DNA of 64,000 bases, from contig JAUSCS010000010.1 in NCBI GenBank assembly GCA_030651135.1, positions 96,385 to 160,384 on the forward strand, in the 5' to 3' direction. Each line of letters opens with the position of its first letter. Position 1 is the first letter of the stretch. The stretch comes from Candidatus Woesearchaeota archaeon (GTDB lineage Archaea; Nanobdellota; Nanobdellia; Woesearchaeales; JACPBO01). Shown here in pieces: positions 18,536-27,489 of the stretch. Both the position numbers and the translations under genes were made by a program. A model generated the notes under the pieces. That model was not told the origin of the DNA, ran no database searches, and saw only the letters and a list, made by a program, of their open reading frames with translations.

Positions 18536-19254
18536 CAAAACATTACAAAGCAATCTTCTTTGACGCCGCCAGGACGCTTATTGAGCCGTTTCCTTCAGCA
18601 GGCCATATATACTCTGAAGTTGCTGAAAGTTATTCTGTTTATGCTGTTCCTGAAAAGATAGGCATTGCATTCAAGGAGGAATTTTCAATCAGAAAGCAAT
18701 CCTTCTACAAAAACAATTTCAAGACATCAGAAGAGATAGAAAAGAATTGGTGGCATGATCTTGTCTATGCTGTTTTCAAAAGGTTTGATCAGGACTTTGT
18801 TGACCGCAGTCATTTTGAAGGATTCTTTAACGAGCTCTTCAACACATTTGCTGAGCCTAAACGCTGGAAGCTCTATGATGATGTTAAGCCAACTCTGACT
18901 GAACTTAAGAAGAAAGGCAAAATATTGGGGATAGTTTCAAATTTTGACTCAAGGCTATTGGCATTATATCATGGCAAAGGCCTGAACAAATACTTTGATT
19001 TTGTAACAATATCCGCTAAAATCGGGGTGTACAAGCCAGGAAGGGGGATATTCAGGAATGCAATAAAAAAATCCGGAGTCCATACTAACTCAATCCTGCA
19101 TATAGGCGACAGCCTTAAAGATGACGGGGAAGGCGCCAGAAATGCAGGAATAGATTTTCGACTCTTAGTCCGACCATCTGATGACGGCGCAATAACTGTG
19201 TCTCATGACGGCGTGCAGACTATTTCATCATTAAACGATATTTTAGAGATATAA
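18532..19254 (+). CDS. HAD-superfamily protein, HDHD3-like
   Basis: A 240-residue HAD fold: motif I FFDAARTL, motif II IVSNFDSR, motif III Lys in VYKPGRGIF, motif IV HIGDSLKDDGEGA. The second Asp of the usual DxDxT is Ala, as in HDHD3/REG-2-like members that carry FDAxGTL, so phosphatase activity is uncertain. It overlaps the preceding hypothetical gene by four bases. Confidence 0.75.
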   Translation: MTKHYKAIFFDAARTLIEPFPSAGHIYSEVAESYSVYAVPEKIGIAFKEEFSIRKQSFYKNNFKTSEEIEKNWWHDLVYAVFKRFDQDFVDRSHFEGFFNELFNTFAEPKRWKLYDDVKPTLTELKKKGKILGIVSNFDSRLLALYHGKGLNKYFDFVTISAKIGVYKPGRGIFRNAIKKSGVHTNSILHIGDSLKDDGEGARNAGIDFRLLVRPSDDGAITVSHDGVQTISSLNDILEI

Positions 19255-19263
19255 ATGGCATAA

Positions 19264-19734
19264 TTATTTTTTCTTTAAAAAATAAATTATTAAGATAATG
19301 ACACCTATTGTAACAGCAGAATCCGCAACATTAAAGGCAGGCCAGAATCTGAAGTCAATGAAATCAACAACATAGCCCAAAAATATCCTGTCAATTAAGT
19401 TGCCGGCTGCGCCGCCTAAAACCAGTGCAAATGCTGTTGTGGTTATTTTGTTTTTTATAATTTCACCATAATAATACAGAATAATGCCGATTATAATTAC
19501 AGAGACCCAGATCAAAACAGAATTAAAACTTCTGAACAGCCCGAACCCTGCGCCGGTGTTTTGGATATAAGTGAAATAGACGGTGTTTTTGATCAAAGGA
19601 AAAGACTGGCCTAATGCCAAATAATTTTTAATCAAGAATTTTGTGAATTGGTCAAAAAGAATAATTAAAACAGGTATTAAAAAAAATATCAGAGGGTTTA
19701 TGGATTTTTTGTTTTCTTTCAGGATTTTTTTCAT
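19264..19734 (-). CDS. lspA: lipoprotein signal peptidase (signal peptidase II)
   Basis: A 156-residue, four-helix aspartic protease. It has FDQFTKFLI in helix 1, NTGAGFGLF, and both catalytic Asp motifs: GGAAGNLIDRIFLGYVVDFI and FNVADSAVTIG. In bacteria it cuts diacylglyceryl prolipoproteins in the membrane. No lipobox protein or Lgt homologue is seen in the window. It is single, with ACTATAAAAAAC upstream on the plus strand marking a promoter. It is probably of bacterial origin. Confidence 0.9.
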   Translation of the reverse strand: MKKILKENKKSINPLIFFLIPVLIILFDQFTKFLIKNYLALGQSFPLIKNTVYFTYIQNTGAGFGLFRSFNSVLIWVSVIIIGIILYYYGEIIKNKITTTAFALVLGGAAGNLIDRIFLGYVVDFIDFRFWPAFNVADSAVTIGVIILIIYFLKKK

Positions 19735-19930
19735 TATTTGTTTTATTTTGAATACACTATAAAAAACTTTCTCTAAATTAAGGCATTAAAAATCTTGAGC
19801 TATAAATTCTAGTGGAAATCTGAAAGATTGCAGAGGTTTGATAATTGAAATTATATATTCTTCTCAACACTTACAGCACCAAATACAATACACAAAAAGA
19901 TTTAAAAAGAAGCATTCTTACTAGCATATA

Positions 19931-20146
19931 ATGGCCTCTAAAACCCATACTGGCGGAAACTTTGAATTTGTTGATGACGGAAAGAAATTGAGTCATACTG
20001 AAAGTACAGAAGACTTCACTGAGAGTTATAAAAAATGGGTAAATAGGCCCTATTACAAGAGGGAGTGGTTCTGGAAAACTATAATTGTTCTTATGATTTT
20101 AGTAATCATCATCTATTTTTTATTTTACTATATTGGTAAGACTTAA
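19931..20146 (+). CDS. small single-pass membrane protein (71 aa)
   Basis: A soluble N-terminal half (GGNFEFVDDGKKLSHTEST) is followed by one C-terminal helix (TIIVLMILVIIIYFLFYYIG), so it is tail-anchored or single-pass. AAAGATTTAAAAAGAAG sits about 25-35 bases before the ATG, a leaderless arrangement. Function unknown. Confidence 0.6.
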   Translation: MASKTHTGGNFEFVDDGKKLSHTESTEDFTESYKKWVNRPYYKREWFWKTIIVLMILVIIIYFLFYYIGKT

Positions 20147-20166
20147 TAATAACTCTGAGAGCTCAA

Positions 20167-20586
20167 TTACCATCCTTTCTTAAACTTATACCCTTCATCG
20201 CCCTGCATCAATCTTTCAACTGTCTTGAGCCTTTGATCAATTGCGTCTAATGTCGCTTTTATAGCATCTAACTTGCTCGCTAATAAGTCTATGTCGCGGT
20301 TTGTGCCTGTTGGCTGCTGCTGATATGGCTGGGAAGATCCAAACTGCCTCTGTGTTGTTGATGAAGGCATAGATGGAAAAGACTGCCCCGTGGATTGCTG
20401 CGGATAAGGTGAAAACGTCTCGGGAGCTGCAGAATTCTGGCCGTAATTGGTTGGCAGTCCAAGCTCATCAGTTGGAGGTTGGCCATATTGAGGCTGGTCA
20501 AATCTTCCAAAGCCAGCTTCGCTTCCTAATTCTGGACCTAGATCAAACTCCTCTTTTTTCTTCCTTCCGAACCACAAAAAAGCCAT
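20167..20586 (-). CDS. Pro/Gln-rich protein with C-terminal coiled coil
   Basis: A 139-residue protein: a basic MAFLWFGRKKKEEF start, a low-complexity Pro/Gln/Ser middle of about 75 residues, and a C-terminal heptad helix (LASKLDAIKATLDAIDQRLK). AGAGGTG precedes the ATG. The architecture suggests a membrane-associated or scaffold role. No known family. Confidence 0.6.
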   Translation of the reverse strand: MAFLWFGRKKKEEFDLGPELGSEAGFGRFDQPQYGQPPTDELGLPTNYGQNSAAPETFSPYPQQSTGQSFPSMPSSTTQRQFGSSQPYQQQPTGTNRDIDLLASKLDAIKATLDAIDQRLKTVERLMQGDEGYKFKKGW

Positions 20587-20624
20587 AATACACCTCTTTT
20601 TAGGGATAGGAGTATTGCAGGTTT

Positions 20625-21311
20625 TTAAAGCTTTTTATTTTTGCACGTTTCGTTAAGCGGGCATTTGATGCAGACTGGAGATTTTCTGCAGTAATTCTTG
20701 CCCAATTCAACCAATAAGGCATGGTATTCATTAAAGATCTTATGCTTTTTTTCCAAATTATCCATGAATAATTTCTGCAATTGCGCGTATGTTTTTTCTT
20801 TAAATCCTAATCTTTCAAAAATCCTTTTTGTATATGCATCAATGACAAAGATCGGCTTCTGGAATGCATACAGAATGACGGAATCTGCTGTTTCCGGGCC
20901 GATGCCTTTGATGCTCAGCAATGTTTTTCTTAGTTCTTCAATTGGTAGTTTTTTTAGTTTCTCTACAGAATTTTTCAATAAAAAATCCGCCATAATCTTC
21001 AATCTTTCAGCCTTTTGGTTGTAATAGCCTGAAGGCCTGATTAAATCTGCAAGCTTTTTTTGATTTATTTTTTTCAGTTTTTCAAGATTAATTAAATTGT
21101 TTTTGCTTAAGTTATAAAGCGCTTTCTCAACATTCTTCCAGCTCGTGTTTTGGGCGAGTATTGCGCCGATTATGATCTCAAGCCTGTGCTTGTCATTTCT
21201 GGGATCTCCTGAATGATGCATTGTTTTATAGCCGGAAACAGTCAAAGGCCACCATCCTTGAGGGCCGAAGTTTTTGAATAGTTGTTGGTATATATGCAGC
21301 AGTTTGTTCAT
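20625..21311 (-). CDS. HhH-GPD DNA glycosylase, MagIII/COG2231-like 3-methyladenine glycosylase
   Basis: A 228-residue HhH-GPD enzyme. The start YQQLFKNFGPQGWWP and GAILAQNTSWKNVEKAL are typical of the MagIII group. The hairpin is SIKGIGPETADSVILYA and the catalytic Asp lies in FVIDAYTKRIFERLG. The Lys that gives endonuclease III its lyase activity is replaced by Glu, so a monofunctional base glycosylase is expected. A C-terminal 4Fe-4S cluster motif (CRKSPVCIKCPLNETC) is present. It acts in base-excision repair. Confidence 0.8.
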   Translation of the reverse strand: MNKLLHIYQQLFKNFGPQGWWPLTVSGYKTMHHSGDPRNDKHRLEIIIGAILAQNTSWKNVEKALYNLSKNNLINLEKLKKINQKKLADLIRPSGYYNQKAERLKIMADFLLKNSVEKLKKLPIEELRKTLLSIKGIGPETADSVILYAFQKPIFVIDAYTKRIFERLGFKEKTYAQLQKLFMDNLEKKHKIFNEYHALLVELGKNYCRKSPVCIKCPLNETCKNKKL

Positions 21312-21317
21312 TCTATT

Positions 21318-22616
21318 TTATGGCTCAAAGCCTTTTCTATGCCATTGGCGTTCAAGCTCTTTTTCCAATTTTGAAAAAGCATACTCCGAGTATTTGCCGT
21401 CTCTCATGTATACCTTACTCCAGTCGCGGAACAGGAAAACAATCCATTTTATCTTTTTTTCATCTGCTCTTGCAGCACGCCCTTGATTCTGCTCATGCAG
21501 CATAACTGCTTCTATCATTATTTTGTCAGATCCTGCTGCTTTTTTGACTTCTGCTTTCCAATGGACTTCTTCTCCCTGATTTTTCCTGGCTTTAAGATCG
21601 CCAACAATTAATTCACATATTTCAAAGTATATGTTCTCAGCATCCTTTTGGTTTATTGAATACTCATGGCGGACTTGGCTTATAAGCCACTCCTGCTTGA
21701 GAGCATCGTATTCGGGCAGCATTCCTCTTTTAATCATTTCTCTTATAATCTGCAGCGGAATTGAATTATCGTACTGCATGTAGCCTGATTGCTTTAGCAG
21801 AATGTTGTATGCTGCCTCAAATGTTTTCTTTAAATATAAGTCGGCAATGCGGTTATTGGCTGCAAACAGGATAATCTCATGAAAGATTTTCCTGACAATG
21901 CTTAGCGTCTCTTCTGGCTGCTGTTCATCAGCTAATGATTTTTTCATTTCTTCTTTAAGACTGTAGTCGAGCTGATATTTCGATCTTAGATCTGAAAGCT
22001 TGACTTTTGCATCCAGATCCTCTCTTAAAAGATGCGCAATAATGTATCTTTTTCTCCAGTCTTTGCGATTTTCTAAAAAAACAAAGAATGCAGGAAAAGC
22101 CCTATGATCTGAAGGTTTAATTGTTGGATCTTGCTCATAAACAATATCGAACATGCCTGCTCTTGCCGGATAATTTTCTTCAAGTATTTTGCGAATCTCT
22201 GCGATTATGTTTTTAATTCGGTTTATGCGCGCAGCTGCCTTTTTTCCATACCACTCATTTTCTCCCTCGAAATGCTTTTCTATCTCTGCGATAAGCCTGT
22301 TTACAGCCTCTGCTTCGCTTGCCCGCATGCTGTCTGTCAGGTTTTCCTGCTTCAGCATTATCTGAAGATCCCTGCGAAGCGTGTATAACGGCGTGATTAA
22401 AAACTCGAAGTCCTCATAATAGCCTGTTTTAATCTTTTTTTCTTGGATTTTTGCGTGCATATCAATCAGGTCTTGGATCAGCTTTTCATCAACAAGCTCC
22501 AATTTCTCTATCTGGTCTTTGTGCCATTTCCACTTATTTGGAAGTATGCCTAATTTTTTTAATTCTTCAATATGCTGCAGAAGCCTTGCATTGATGTTTC
22601 TGTGGAATAATGGCAT
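21318..22616 (-). CDS. hypothetical helical protein (432 aa)
   Basis: Not recognised. Largely alpha-helical and charged, with no membrane segment, signal peptide or nucleotide motif. The C-terminal part (KIKWIVFLFRDWSKVYMRDG, then EKELERQWHRKGFEP) is the most ordered-looking. It is next to the glycosylase with a 6-base gap, so the two may be co-transcribed. Confidence 0.6.
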   Translation of the reverse strand: MPLFHRNINARLLQHIEELKKLGILPNKWKWHKDQIEKLELVDEKLIQDLIDMHAKIQEKKIKTGYYEDFEFLITPLYTLRRDLQIMLKQENLTDSMRASEAEAVNRLIAEIEKHFEGENEWYGKKAAARINRIKNIIAEIRKILEENYPARAGMFDIVYEQDPTIKPSDHRAFPAFFVFLENRKDWRKRYIIAHLLREDLDAKVKLSDLRSKYQLDYSLKEEMKKSLADEQQPEETLSIVRKIFHEIILFAANNRIADLYLKKTFEAAYNILLKQSGYMQYDNSIPLQIIREMIKRGMLPEYDALKQEWLISQVRHEYSINQKDAENIYFEICELIVGDLKARKNQGEEVHWKAEVKKAAGSDKIMIEAVMLHEQNQGRAARADEKKIKWIVFLFRDWSKVYMRDGKYSEYAFSKLEKELERQWHRKGFEP

Positions 22617-22714
22617 GTGATGGCATTATCTGTCAAATATATAAATATGTTTATTTAAAAAAACAACAAGAACCAGCAAATATCTGCGATTGAAAGGTGC
22701 AGATTTCTGTTTCT

Positions 22715-23737
22715 TTAGATTTCACTGCGCCTTTTCAATTCAAATATATCCTTAAGCCGCCTGAGCCTGTCAAGTATTCTTGCATATTCCGGGCTGCCGC
22801 CTTCCAGCTTAAGTTTTTCTTGTATAGTTGCAAGCTTTCCTGCTTCATTCGTTATTTCATCCAAATTCATTGTTAGCGGATCCCTGAATTCTGAATGACG
22901 ATGGGAAACTACATTTTTTCCAAGTTCCTGCTCTTCAGGTAGCAAACCCTTTAGCACATACTTTTTTGCTTTCAATTCCTTTATGTGTTTGCATTCTACC
23001 CTTGCAGGACATGTGCAGTTGTAATTGCCTTTGACATCCCACGTAAAATATAAATTGCCTTTTCTGCCCTCTGATTCGCTTCTTGTCTTCATTCTTCTGC
23101 CGACTTTGCCGCCTCCTAATTTCCATAAGTATTCCTTGCTTGTTTTAGTTGCGTATAATTCATAAACGAGATTTTCTATATAGGATAGTTTATCCTTATT
23201 CATCGCTTCTTCATAAATGGGTTTTTTAACATCCTTGTAATATCTTGTTTTTCTTGCTTCCCTTAACGAATGCATGAATTCCTTCTTTACATTTTCATTT
23301 TTTATAAACAAATAAAGCATCCTTTGTTTTATTTCTTCTTTTGGGACTCCTCTTTTCAGCATTTTATTTTTAATTTTTATTATTGCATTATACTTGTATC
23401 CATAACCAACCAGCCTTGAAACAATTATGTGAGGTGGATTTTCCTTCAGCAGCATTTCGTATTCAATTTCTTGACCCTTATAGCTTATCGCACCTTTTGT
23501 TATTAATCTCCCAAGCCCTGTATAATAAGACAGTATATTTGCTGGATTCATATGCTGCAGCATTTCCAATGGCACGCCAAGATTAGATCTAGGCACTTCA
23601 AACAGCTCAATGCCATCTATTGCATGGCTTAATGCTTCATAGTTTTGCCCAGGGTTTGCCTTAGGCCTTGATCTAAAGCTGAACAGCTCGTCAAGCGTTA
23701 TCCCGAAATTAGGCAGGTTGTTTAGAATTTTAAGCAT
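22715..23737 (-). CDS. SWIM zinc-finger protein
   Basis: About 340 residues. Near residue 240 is a SWIM finger, CTCPARVECKHI (CxC...CxH), preceded by the usual FTWDVKGNYN strand. The rest is helical with no named domain. SWIM fingers bind DNA or proteins. The ATG at 23737 begins just after the stop of the upstream gene and is preferred over a TTG at 23755, so the two genes form an operon. Confidence 0.65.
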   Translation of the reverse strand: MLKILNNLPNFGITLDELFSFRSRPKANPGQNYEALSHAIDGIELFEVPRSNLGVPLEMLQHMNPANILSYYTGLGRLITKGAISYKGQEIEYEMLLKENPPHIIVSRLVGYGYKYNAIIKIKNKMLKRGVPKEEIKQRMLYLFIKNENVKKEFMHSLREARKTRYYKDVKKPIYEEAMNKDKLSYIENLVYELYATKTSKEYLWKLGGGKVGRRMKTRSESEGRKGNLYFTWDVKGNYNCTCPARVECKHIKELKAKKYVLKGLLPEEQELGKNVVSHRHSEFRDPLTMNLDEITNEAGKLATIQEKLKLEGGSPEYARILDRLRRLKDIFELKRRSEI

Positions 23738-23738
23738 T

Positions 23739-24329
23739 TTAATATTCAAACACAATTTGTTTTTCTTTGCATCTAGTTTCTTTCTTTTCCCTAATACGAT
23801 AGTTTTGTGAGCCTGGAATTTTCAATATGGTTTCGTATTCACCTTTCGCTCTTTTTATAGCATGCGTTCTGTGCAGATAATCATAGCCCCTTTTAACAAA
23901 TGAATGGACAATCTCCGGCAATGATTTGTCCCTTACATCATCTACGCTTCTCTTGCTGTAAGTCCCTGCAGCAAAACAGAGTTTTTCCCAGTCTGTCAAG
24001 CTATTGTATATATCTGAGGGTATTTCAGGTATGCTTAATATACCATAAACAACTTTTTTCATTACATCTTTGTTCAAAGCAGTATAAAGGTTTGTGGCAA
24101 ATTCATCAGATAAAGGCGCATCAATTTCGCTGAAATAATTGATTATTTTATCGCTCCACGCGTATTTCCAAGAACGTACATTGCCTCTTTGGCCGCCGCT
24201 TTCCTTCGGCAATAAATTCCAATTGCTTCTATCAGCAAAATTTATTCTTTCTTTTTCCAATTCAGACAGTAATGCTGGCCTTAAATAGTCAAAGCCTTCT
24301 AGTCTTTCTTCCAGTGCAGGTATCATCAT
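23739..24329 (-). CDS. hypothetical protein (196 aa) upstream of the SWIM gene
   Basis: Not recognised. Soluble, with LLPKESGGQRGNVRSWKYAW and LTDWEKLCFAAGTYSKRSVD segments. The ATGATG start lies 25-30 bases after GGTTTAAATAGTG on the minus strand, a leaderless pattern. Directly followed by the SWIM-finger gene; they may form a complex. Confidence 0.55.
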   Translation of the reverse strand: MMIPALEERLEGFDYLRPALLSELEKERINFADRSNWNLLPKESGGQRGNVRSWKYAWSDKIINYFSEIDAPLSDEFATNLYTALNKDVMKKVVYGILSIPEIPSDIYNSLTDWEKLCFAAGTYSKRSVDDVRDKSLPEIVHSFVKRGYDYLHRTHAIKRAKGEYETILKIPGSQNYRIREKKETRCKEKQIVFEY

Positions 24330-24390
24330 AATTACATAAAATCAGCCACTATTTAAACCTTTCTATTTTTTAACCACTCTAAAGTAACAC

Positions 24391-24771
24391 TTAAGAAATC
24401 AGCACAGCATCAACTGATCCACTCTGCCCTGGCCTTGATGTGATCCTTGCCTTGCCTGCTTCTGTGTCTATGATCGTTCCTTTTGTCATTATATTTCTTC
24501 TGACATAGTGCCTGTTGGCAGGGTTCTCCGTTATAGTTTTTATCTTTGCTTTAACGTATTTTTTTGTTTTCGGATCATACACATTGGCGACGTCTGTCGA
24601 AAGAAGCCTTTGCTTTATCATTCCACCCATAGCTCTGACTAGTCTTTTCCTTAATTCACCTAATTTCGTCAAAGAAGGCTCTCTAGCTAGCTCATTCAGC
24701 TTTTTCTTTCTGTAATCCTTGATTCTTCCGCCGCTCGCTTTTGTATTCGATCTGGATTGTGTCAATGCCAT
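24391..24771 (-). CDS. rps8e: ribosomal protein S8e
   Basis: 126 residues with the S8e opening ALTQSRSNTKASGGRIKDYRKK-type start and the TRHYVRRN-like NPANRHYVRRNIMTKGTII core. It is a small-subunit protein. ACTTTATAAATAAGG lies 18-30 bases before the ATG; the same AT-rich box may also serve the divergent gene. Confidence 0.92.
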   Translation of the reverse strand: MALTQSRSNTKASGGRIKDYRKKKLNELAREPSLTKLGELRKRLVRAMGGMIKQRLLSTDVANVYDPKTKKYVKAKIKTITENPANRHYVRRNIMTKGTIIDTEAGKARITSRPGQSGSVDAVLIS

Positions 24772-24880
24772 AAGCTGAGAAAAAGCGCCTTATTTATAAA
24801 GTTTTGGATTTATTTTTTGATTACTTTTGACAAGTTACAGATTGGAAAATTTTAAAAAGCCAACAGTATTTCTGTGTCTG

Positions 24881-25237
24881 ATGAACGATATGTACAACTG
24901 CATCAGGCTCGTGTATAAAGCAAAGGATTTTGAAGATACTATGACTTTTCACAGAGAAGCAAAAGAGCATTTGGTTAAAGAAGGCAAACAAGCCAGTAAG
25001 GGCTTTGTTGGCAAGGGGCGTAAGTCAGAAATAATGTTCAGGCCATTGAATGATGCTTATTGCTATCATAATGCCACTGTGACTTTAAGTGAAGTCAGGT
25101 ATGATAAAAAAATCTGCCCTTCTCTCGAATTTATAGCCAAAGAAGGCTTTCAGAATGCACTAATGCCTACAGTTGAACATTTTATAGATGTGATGGATAA
25201 AAAGAAAGGCAAATATTATATAAAAAGAGTCAGCTAA
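24881..25237 (+). CDS. hypothetical protein (118 aa; start uncertain)
   Basis: Not recognised. Soluble, with KGFVGKGRKSEIMFRPLNDA and EGFQNALMPTVEHFIDVMD. ATG at 24881 is 22-32 bases after ATTTTAAAAAG. A TTG at 24827, in the same frame and correctly spaced from TTTATAAAG, is an alternative giving 136 residues. Followed by an AstE-like gene 8 bases later, probably in one transcript. Confidence 0.5.
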   Translation: MNDMYNCIRLVYKAKDFEDTMTFHREAKEHLVKEGKQASKGFVGKGRKSEIMFRPLNDAYCYHNATVTLSEVRYDKKICPSLEFIAKEGFQNALMPTVEHFIDVMDKKKGKYYIKRVS

Positions 25238-25245
25238 CTAATTCT

Positions 25246-25788
25246 ATGATCAAAGCATTAGTAACGCTCGGACATCATTATGGCGAACTGGATTGGGGCA
25301 GATTTGTTATGGACGAGTACATTAAAAGAAACCTCAAGGGCAATAGGAGCATAGATTTCTACGAGATTCAGAACAGCAATGTCAAAACAGGAATATGGTG
25401 CAATAAGTCTTGGCGTGAAGTTAAAAGAAAAGTCAAAGAAGAGGAGTTGTTGATAGACATTCATTGCGGTTTCATTGATCACACTAGCGATAAACTAAGT
25501 CATTTATCCAAGGAGTATCACGGTGTGGAGGATCATCTTGTTGAAAGAGTAAAATGTTCGGATCATGTCGAGGCCAGTAAATGGAATCCTAAAGATGGGA
25601 GGAACATTGGCATTCCTTATACCTTAATCGATGCTTTTTTCTTTAAAAATGGGTTGTATATGGGCAGAGGCCTGAACAATACAGATTATTCAGAGCTAAT
25701 AAAAATAGTTTCAGAAGAAGATCGTCAGAAATTATTGGGAGAAACTTTGACTTTGATCAATAAGATATATGACACGCATCAGAATTAA
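25246..25788 (+). CDS. possible AstE/AspA-like (M14-related) zinc hydrolase
   Basis: A 180-residue protein. The start, ALVTLGHHYGELDWGRFVM, has the HxxE zinc pair of the succinylglutamate desuccinylase/aspartoacylase family in the expected place, and IDIHCGF supplies the third His (DIH as in DLH). It is shorter than typical members. If right, it would cleave an amide from a small acyl amino acid. The assignment rests on these motifs only. Confidence 0.45.
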   Translation: MIKALVTLGHHYGELDWGRFVMDEYIKRNLKGNRSIDFYEIQNSNVKTGIWCNKSWREVKRKVKEEELLIDIHCGFIDHTSDKLSHLSKEYHGVEDHLVERVKCSDHVEASKWNPKDGRNIGIPYTLIDAFFFKNGLYMGRGLNNTDYSELIKIVSEEDRQKLLGETLTLINKIYDTHQN

Positions 25789-26312
25789 TTTTTATTCTCT
25801 ATAACTTCAATCAGGCATCTGCATGGCAGCTTTCTCTTCGCCCTTGACAGTGCCTCTTTCCCCAATTTAAGATTCTGCTTGTCTGTTTTCAGAGTAAATA
25901 AGATCTTCCCTTTCTTAACCTGCGCAGCTATGCCGATGGGCTTTCCAAATGGCCTTGCCATTCCCTGGCTCATCCTGTCTGCTCCTGCTCCTGATGCAAG
26001 AGGATTTTCCCTTAAAATATGGTGAGGATACATCCTTATCTGGTAGAAATAGCCGCTTTTTCCCAGAGCTTCTTCAAGGATCTTGTTTGAAGATGCCCTT
26101 GCGCTTTCAATTGCATTATGCCTTATCTGGAGAGCATCCTTTGTGATTAAGTTCATTGTAAGCTGGAATTTCTTGCTTACATCACCCATATTATATTTTA
26201 CAACCTTGCTTGTAGGTGCGGATCTGACATAAGACAGCTTCCTATATTTGCTCTTTCTTGTGTAAGGCCTTTCCAAAAACCTGTATGATACGCCTTTTCT
26301 TAGCTTTGCCAT
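25785..26312 (-). CDS. rpl10e: ribosomal protein L10e (L16 family)
   Basis: 175 residues. YRFLERPYTRKSKYRKLSY, the central RMYPHHILRENPLASGAGADR loop and GKPIGIAAQVKKGKILF are diagnostic of L10e, the archaeal counterpart of L16 near the peptidyl-transferase centre. ACATTTAAAAAC is a promoter box upstream. Confidence 0.93.
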   Translation of the reverse strand: MAKLRKGVSYRFLERPYTRKSKYRKLSYVRSAPTSKVVKYNMGDVSKKFQLTMNLITKDALQIRHNAIESARASSNKILEEALGKSGYFYQIRMYPHHILRENPLASGAGADRMSQGMARPFGKPIGIAAQVKKGKILFTLKTDKQNLKLGKEALSRAKRKLPCRCLIEVIENKN

Positions 26313-26462
26313 AATAAAAGAGATTTGGGAGTTGTTTTTAAATGTTTTGGATTTGAGTCCGATTTTCAGATAATTTTATAAACAGGCTGTTATTTTCTCC
26401 TTATTGAGAAATGTGAGGAGTTGCTTCCTTGAATCTCTTAAACAAAAATAATGGAGGCTTAA

Positions 26463-27038
26463 ATGGGAACTTACAAATATCTGAGGCAGTTGTGGAAAAA
26501 ACCAACTGACGAATTAAAAATAATTCTAAGGCAAAGGCTTAATCAGTTCAGGGATGAGCCAGTTACAATCAGGATTGAGCATCCTACAAGGCTTGACAGG
26601 GCAAGATCTCTCGGATATAAAGCAAAGCCGGGATTTATAATTGTAAGGCAGAGTGTTATGCGGCATAAAAGGCAAATGCCAAAGACAAGGCATCCAAGAA
26701 GGCCAAAGCATTCTTCGGTAAGAAAAGATTTGGCAATGTCTTACCAATGGGTTGCAGAGCAGCGAGCAGTCAAGAAATATCCTAATTGCGAAGTTCTTAA
26801 TTCATACTTTGTAGCGAAAGACGGCATGCATTATTGGTATGAAGTTATTTTGGTTGACAGGGCTCATCCGCAGATAGCGGCTGATGACAGAATTAAGTGG
26901 ATCATTAACCAGCGAGGCAGGGTTTTCCGCGGACTTACAGCATCTGGCAAGAGAAGCAGGGGCTTATTAACCAATAAAGGCAAGGGCGCTGAAAAGATGA
27001 GGCCTAGCTTGAGAGCGCATGACAGAAGGGCGCATTAA
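26463..27038 (+). CDS. rpl15e: ribosomal protein L15e
   Basis: 191 residues, MGTYKYLRQLWKKP start, RLDRARSLGYKAKPGF and the C-terminal RGRVFRGLTASGKRSRGL tail are typical of L15e, which binds large-subunit rRNA. GGAGG lies just before the ATG. Three strong hairpins follow the stop. Confidence 0.93.
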   Translation: MGTYKYLRQLWKKPTDELKIILRQRLNQFRDEPVTIRIEHPTRLDRARSLGYKAKPGFIIVRQSVMRHKRQMPKTRHPRRPKHSSVRKDLAMSYQWVAEQRAVKKYPNCEVLNSYFVAKDGMHYWYEVILVDRAHPQIAADDRIKWIINQRGRVFRGLTASGKRSRGLLTNKGKGAEKMRPSLRAHDRRAH

Positions 27039-27043
27039 AAATG

Positions 27044-27176
27044 TCAGAATTTTCCATCCAGTCTTTGACTGGTGGCAGAAAGCCAACCTTTTTTGTATGT
27101 GGAAAATTCTGAGCATGCTCAAATGTCAAAAATGTTTGCATTTTTGAGCAAATTGGAAATGTGAACATTTCCAATT
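27044..27176. repeat. cluster of inverted repeats with a predicted three-way junction
   Basis: A 13-base perfect stem (TCAGAATTTTCCA 27044-27056 with TGGAAAATTCTGA 27100-27112) encloses two hairpins: CCAGTC-TTT-GACTGG (27058-27072) and TGGC-AGAAA-GCCA (27073-27085). It is followed by CAAAAATG/CATTTTTG (27127-27146) and a near-perfect 26-base palindrome (27151-27176). It may terminate the L15e transcript, or be a separate structured RNA. Confidence 0.5.
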
Positions 27177-27269
27177 AACCACATGATGCGGTGGAACGTA
27201 GCAACATGCCGCCTATTTATGATTAGTGGTTTTTGACAGAAAAATTTAAATATTTGAATAACAAAAGAA

Positions 27270-27458
27270 ATGACTATGGTAAGCCTATATTGCAAAAAGT
27301 GCGGATACAGAATGGACAAGGAAAAGGTTCCAGAGAGATGCCCTTATTGCGGTAAATTAGGAACAATGGCAAGGGTCAGGTCTGCGCAGGATCTTCTCAA
27401 TGAGGCAGTAGATGAAGGAGAATTCTTTGAGATGGAAAGGCAGCAAAGAAAAATATAA
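27270..27458 (+). CDS. rubredoxin-like zinc-ribbon protein (62 aa)
   Basis: Two CxxC knuckles, YCKKCGYRMDKEKVPERCPYC, form a zinc ribbon or rubredoxin-like site. A short acidic helix follows. AAATTTAAATATTTG about 20-30 bases upstream marks a leaderless start. Role unknown; such proteins often accompany transcription or translation complexes. Confidence 0.7.
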   Translation: MTMVSLYCKKCGYRMDKEKVPERCPYCGKLGTMARVRSAQDLLNEAVDEGEFFEMERQQRKI

Positions 27459-27489
27459 GTTTATATAGCAGTTCTTTCTTTTTTTGGCT

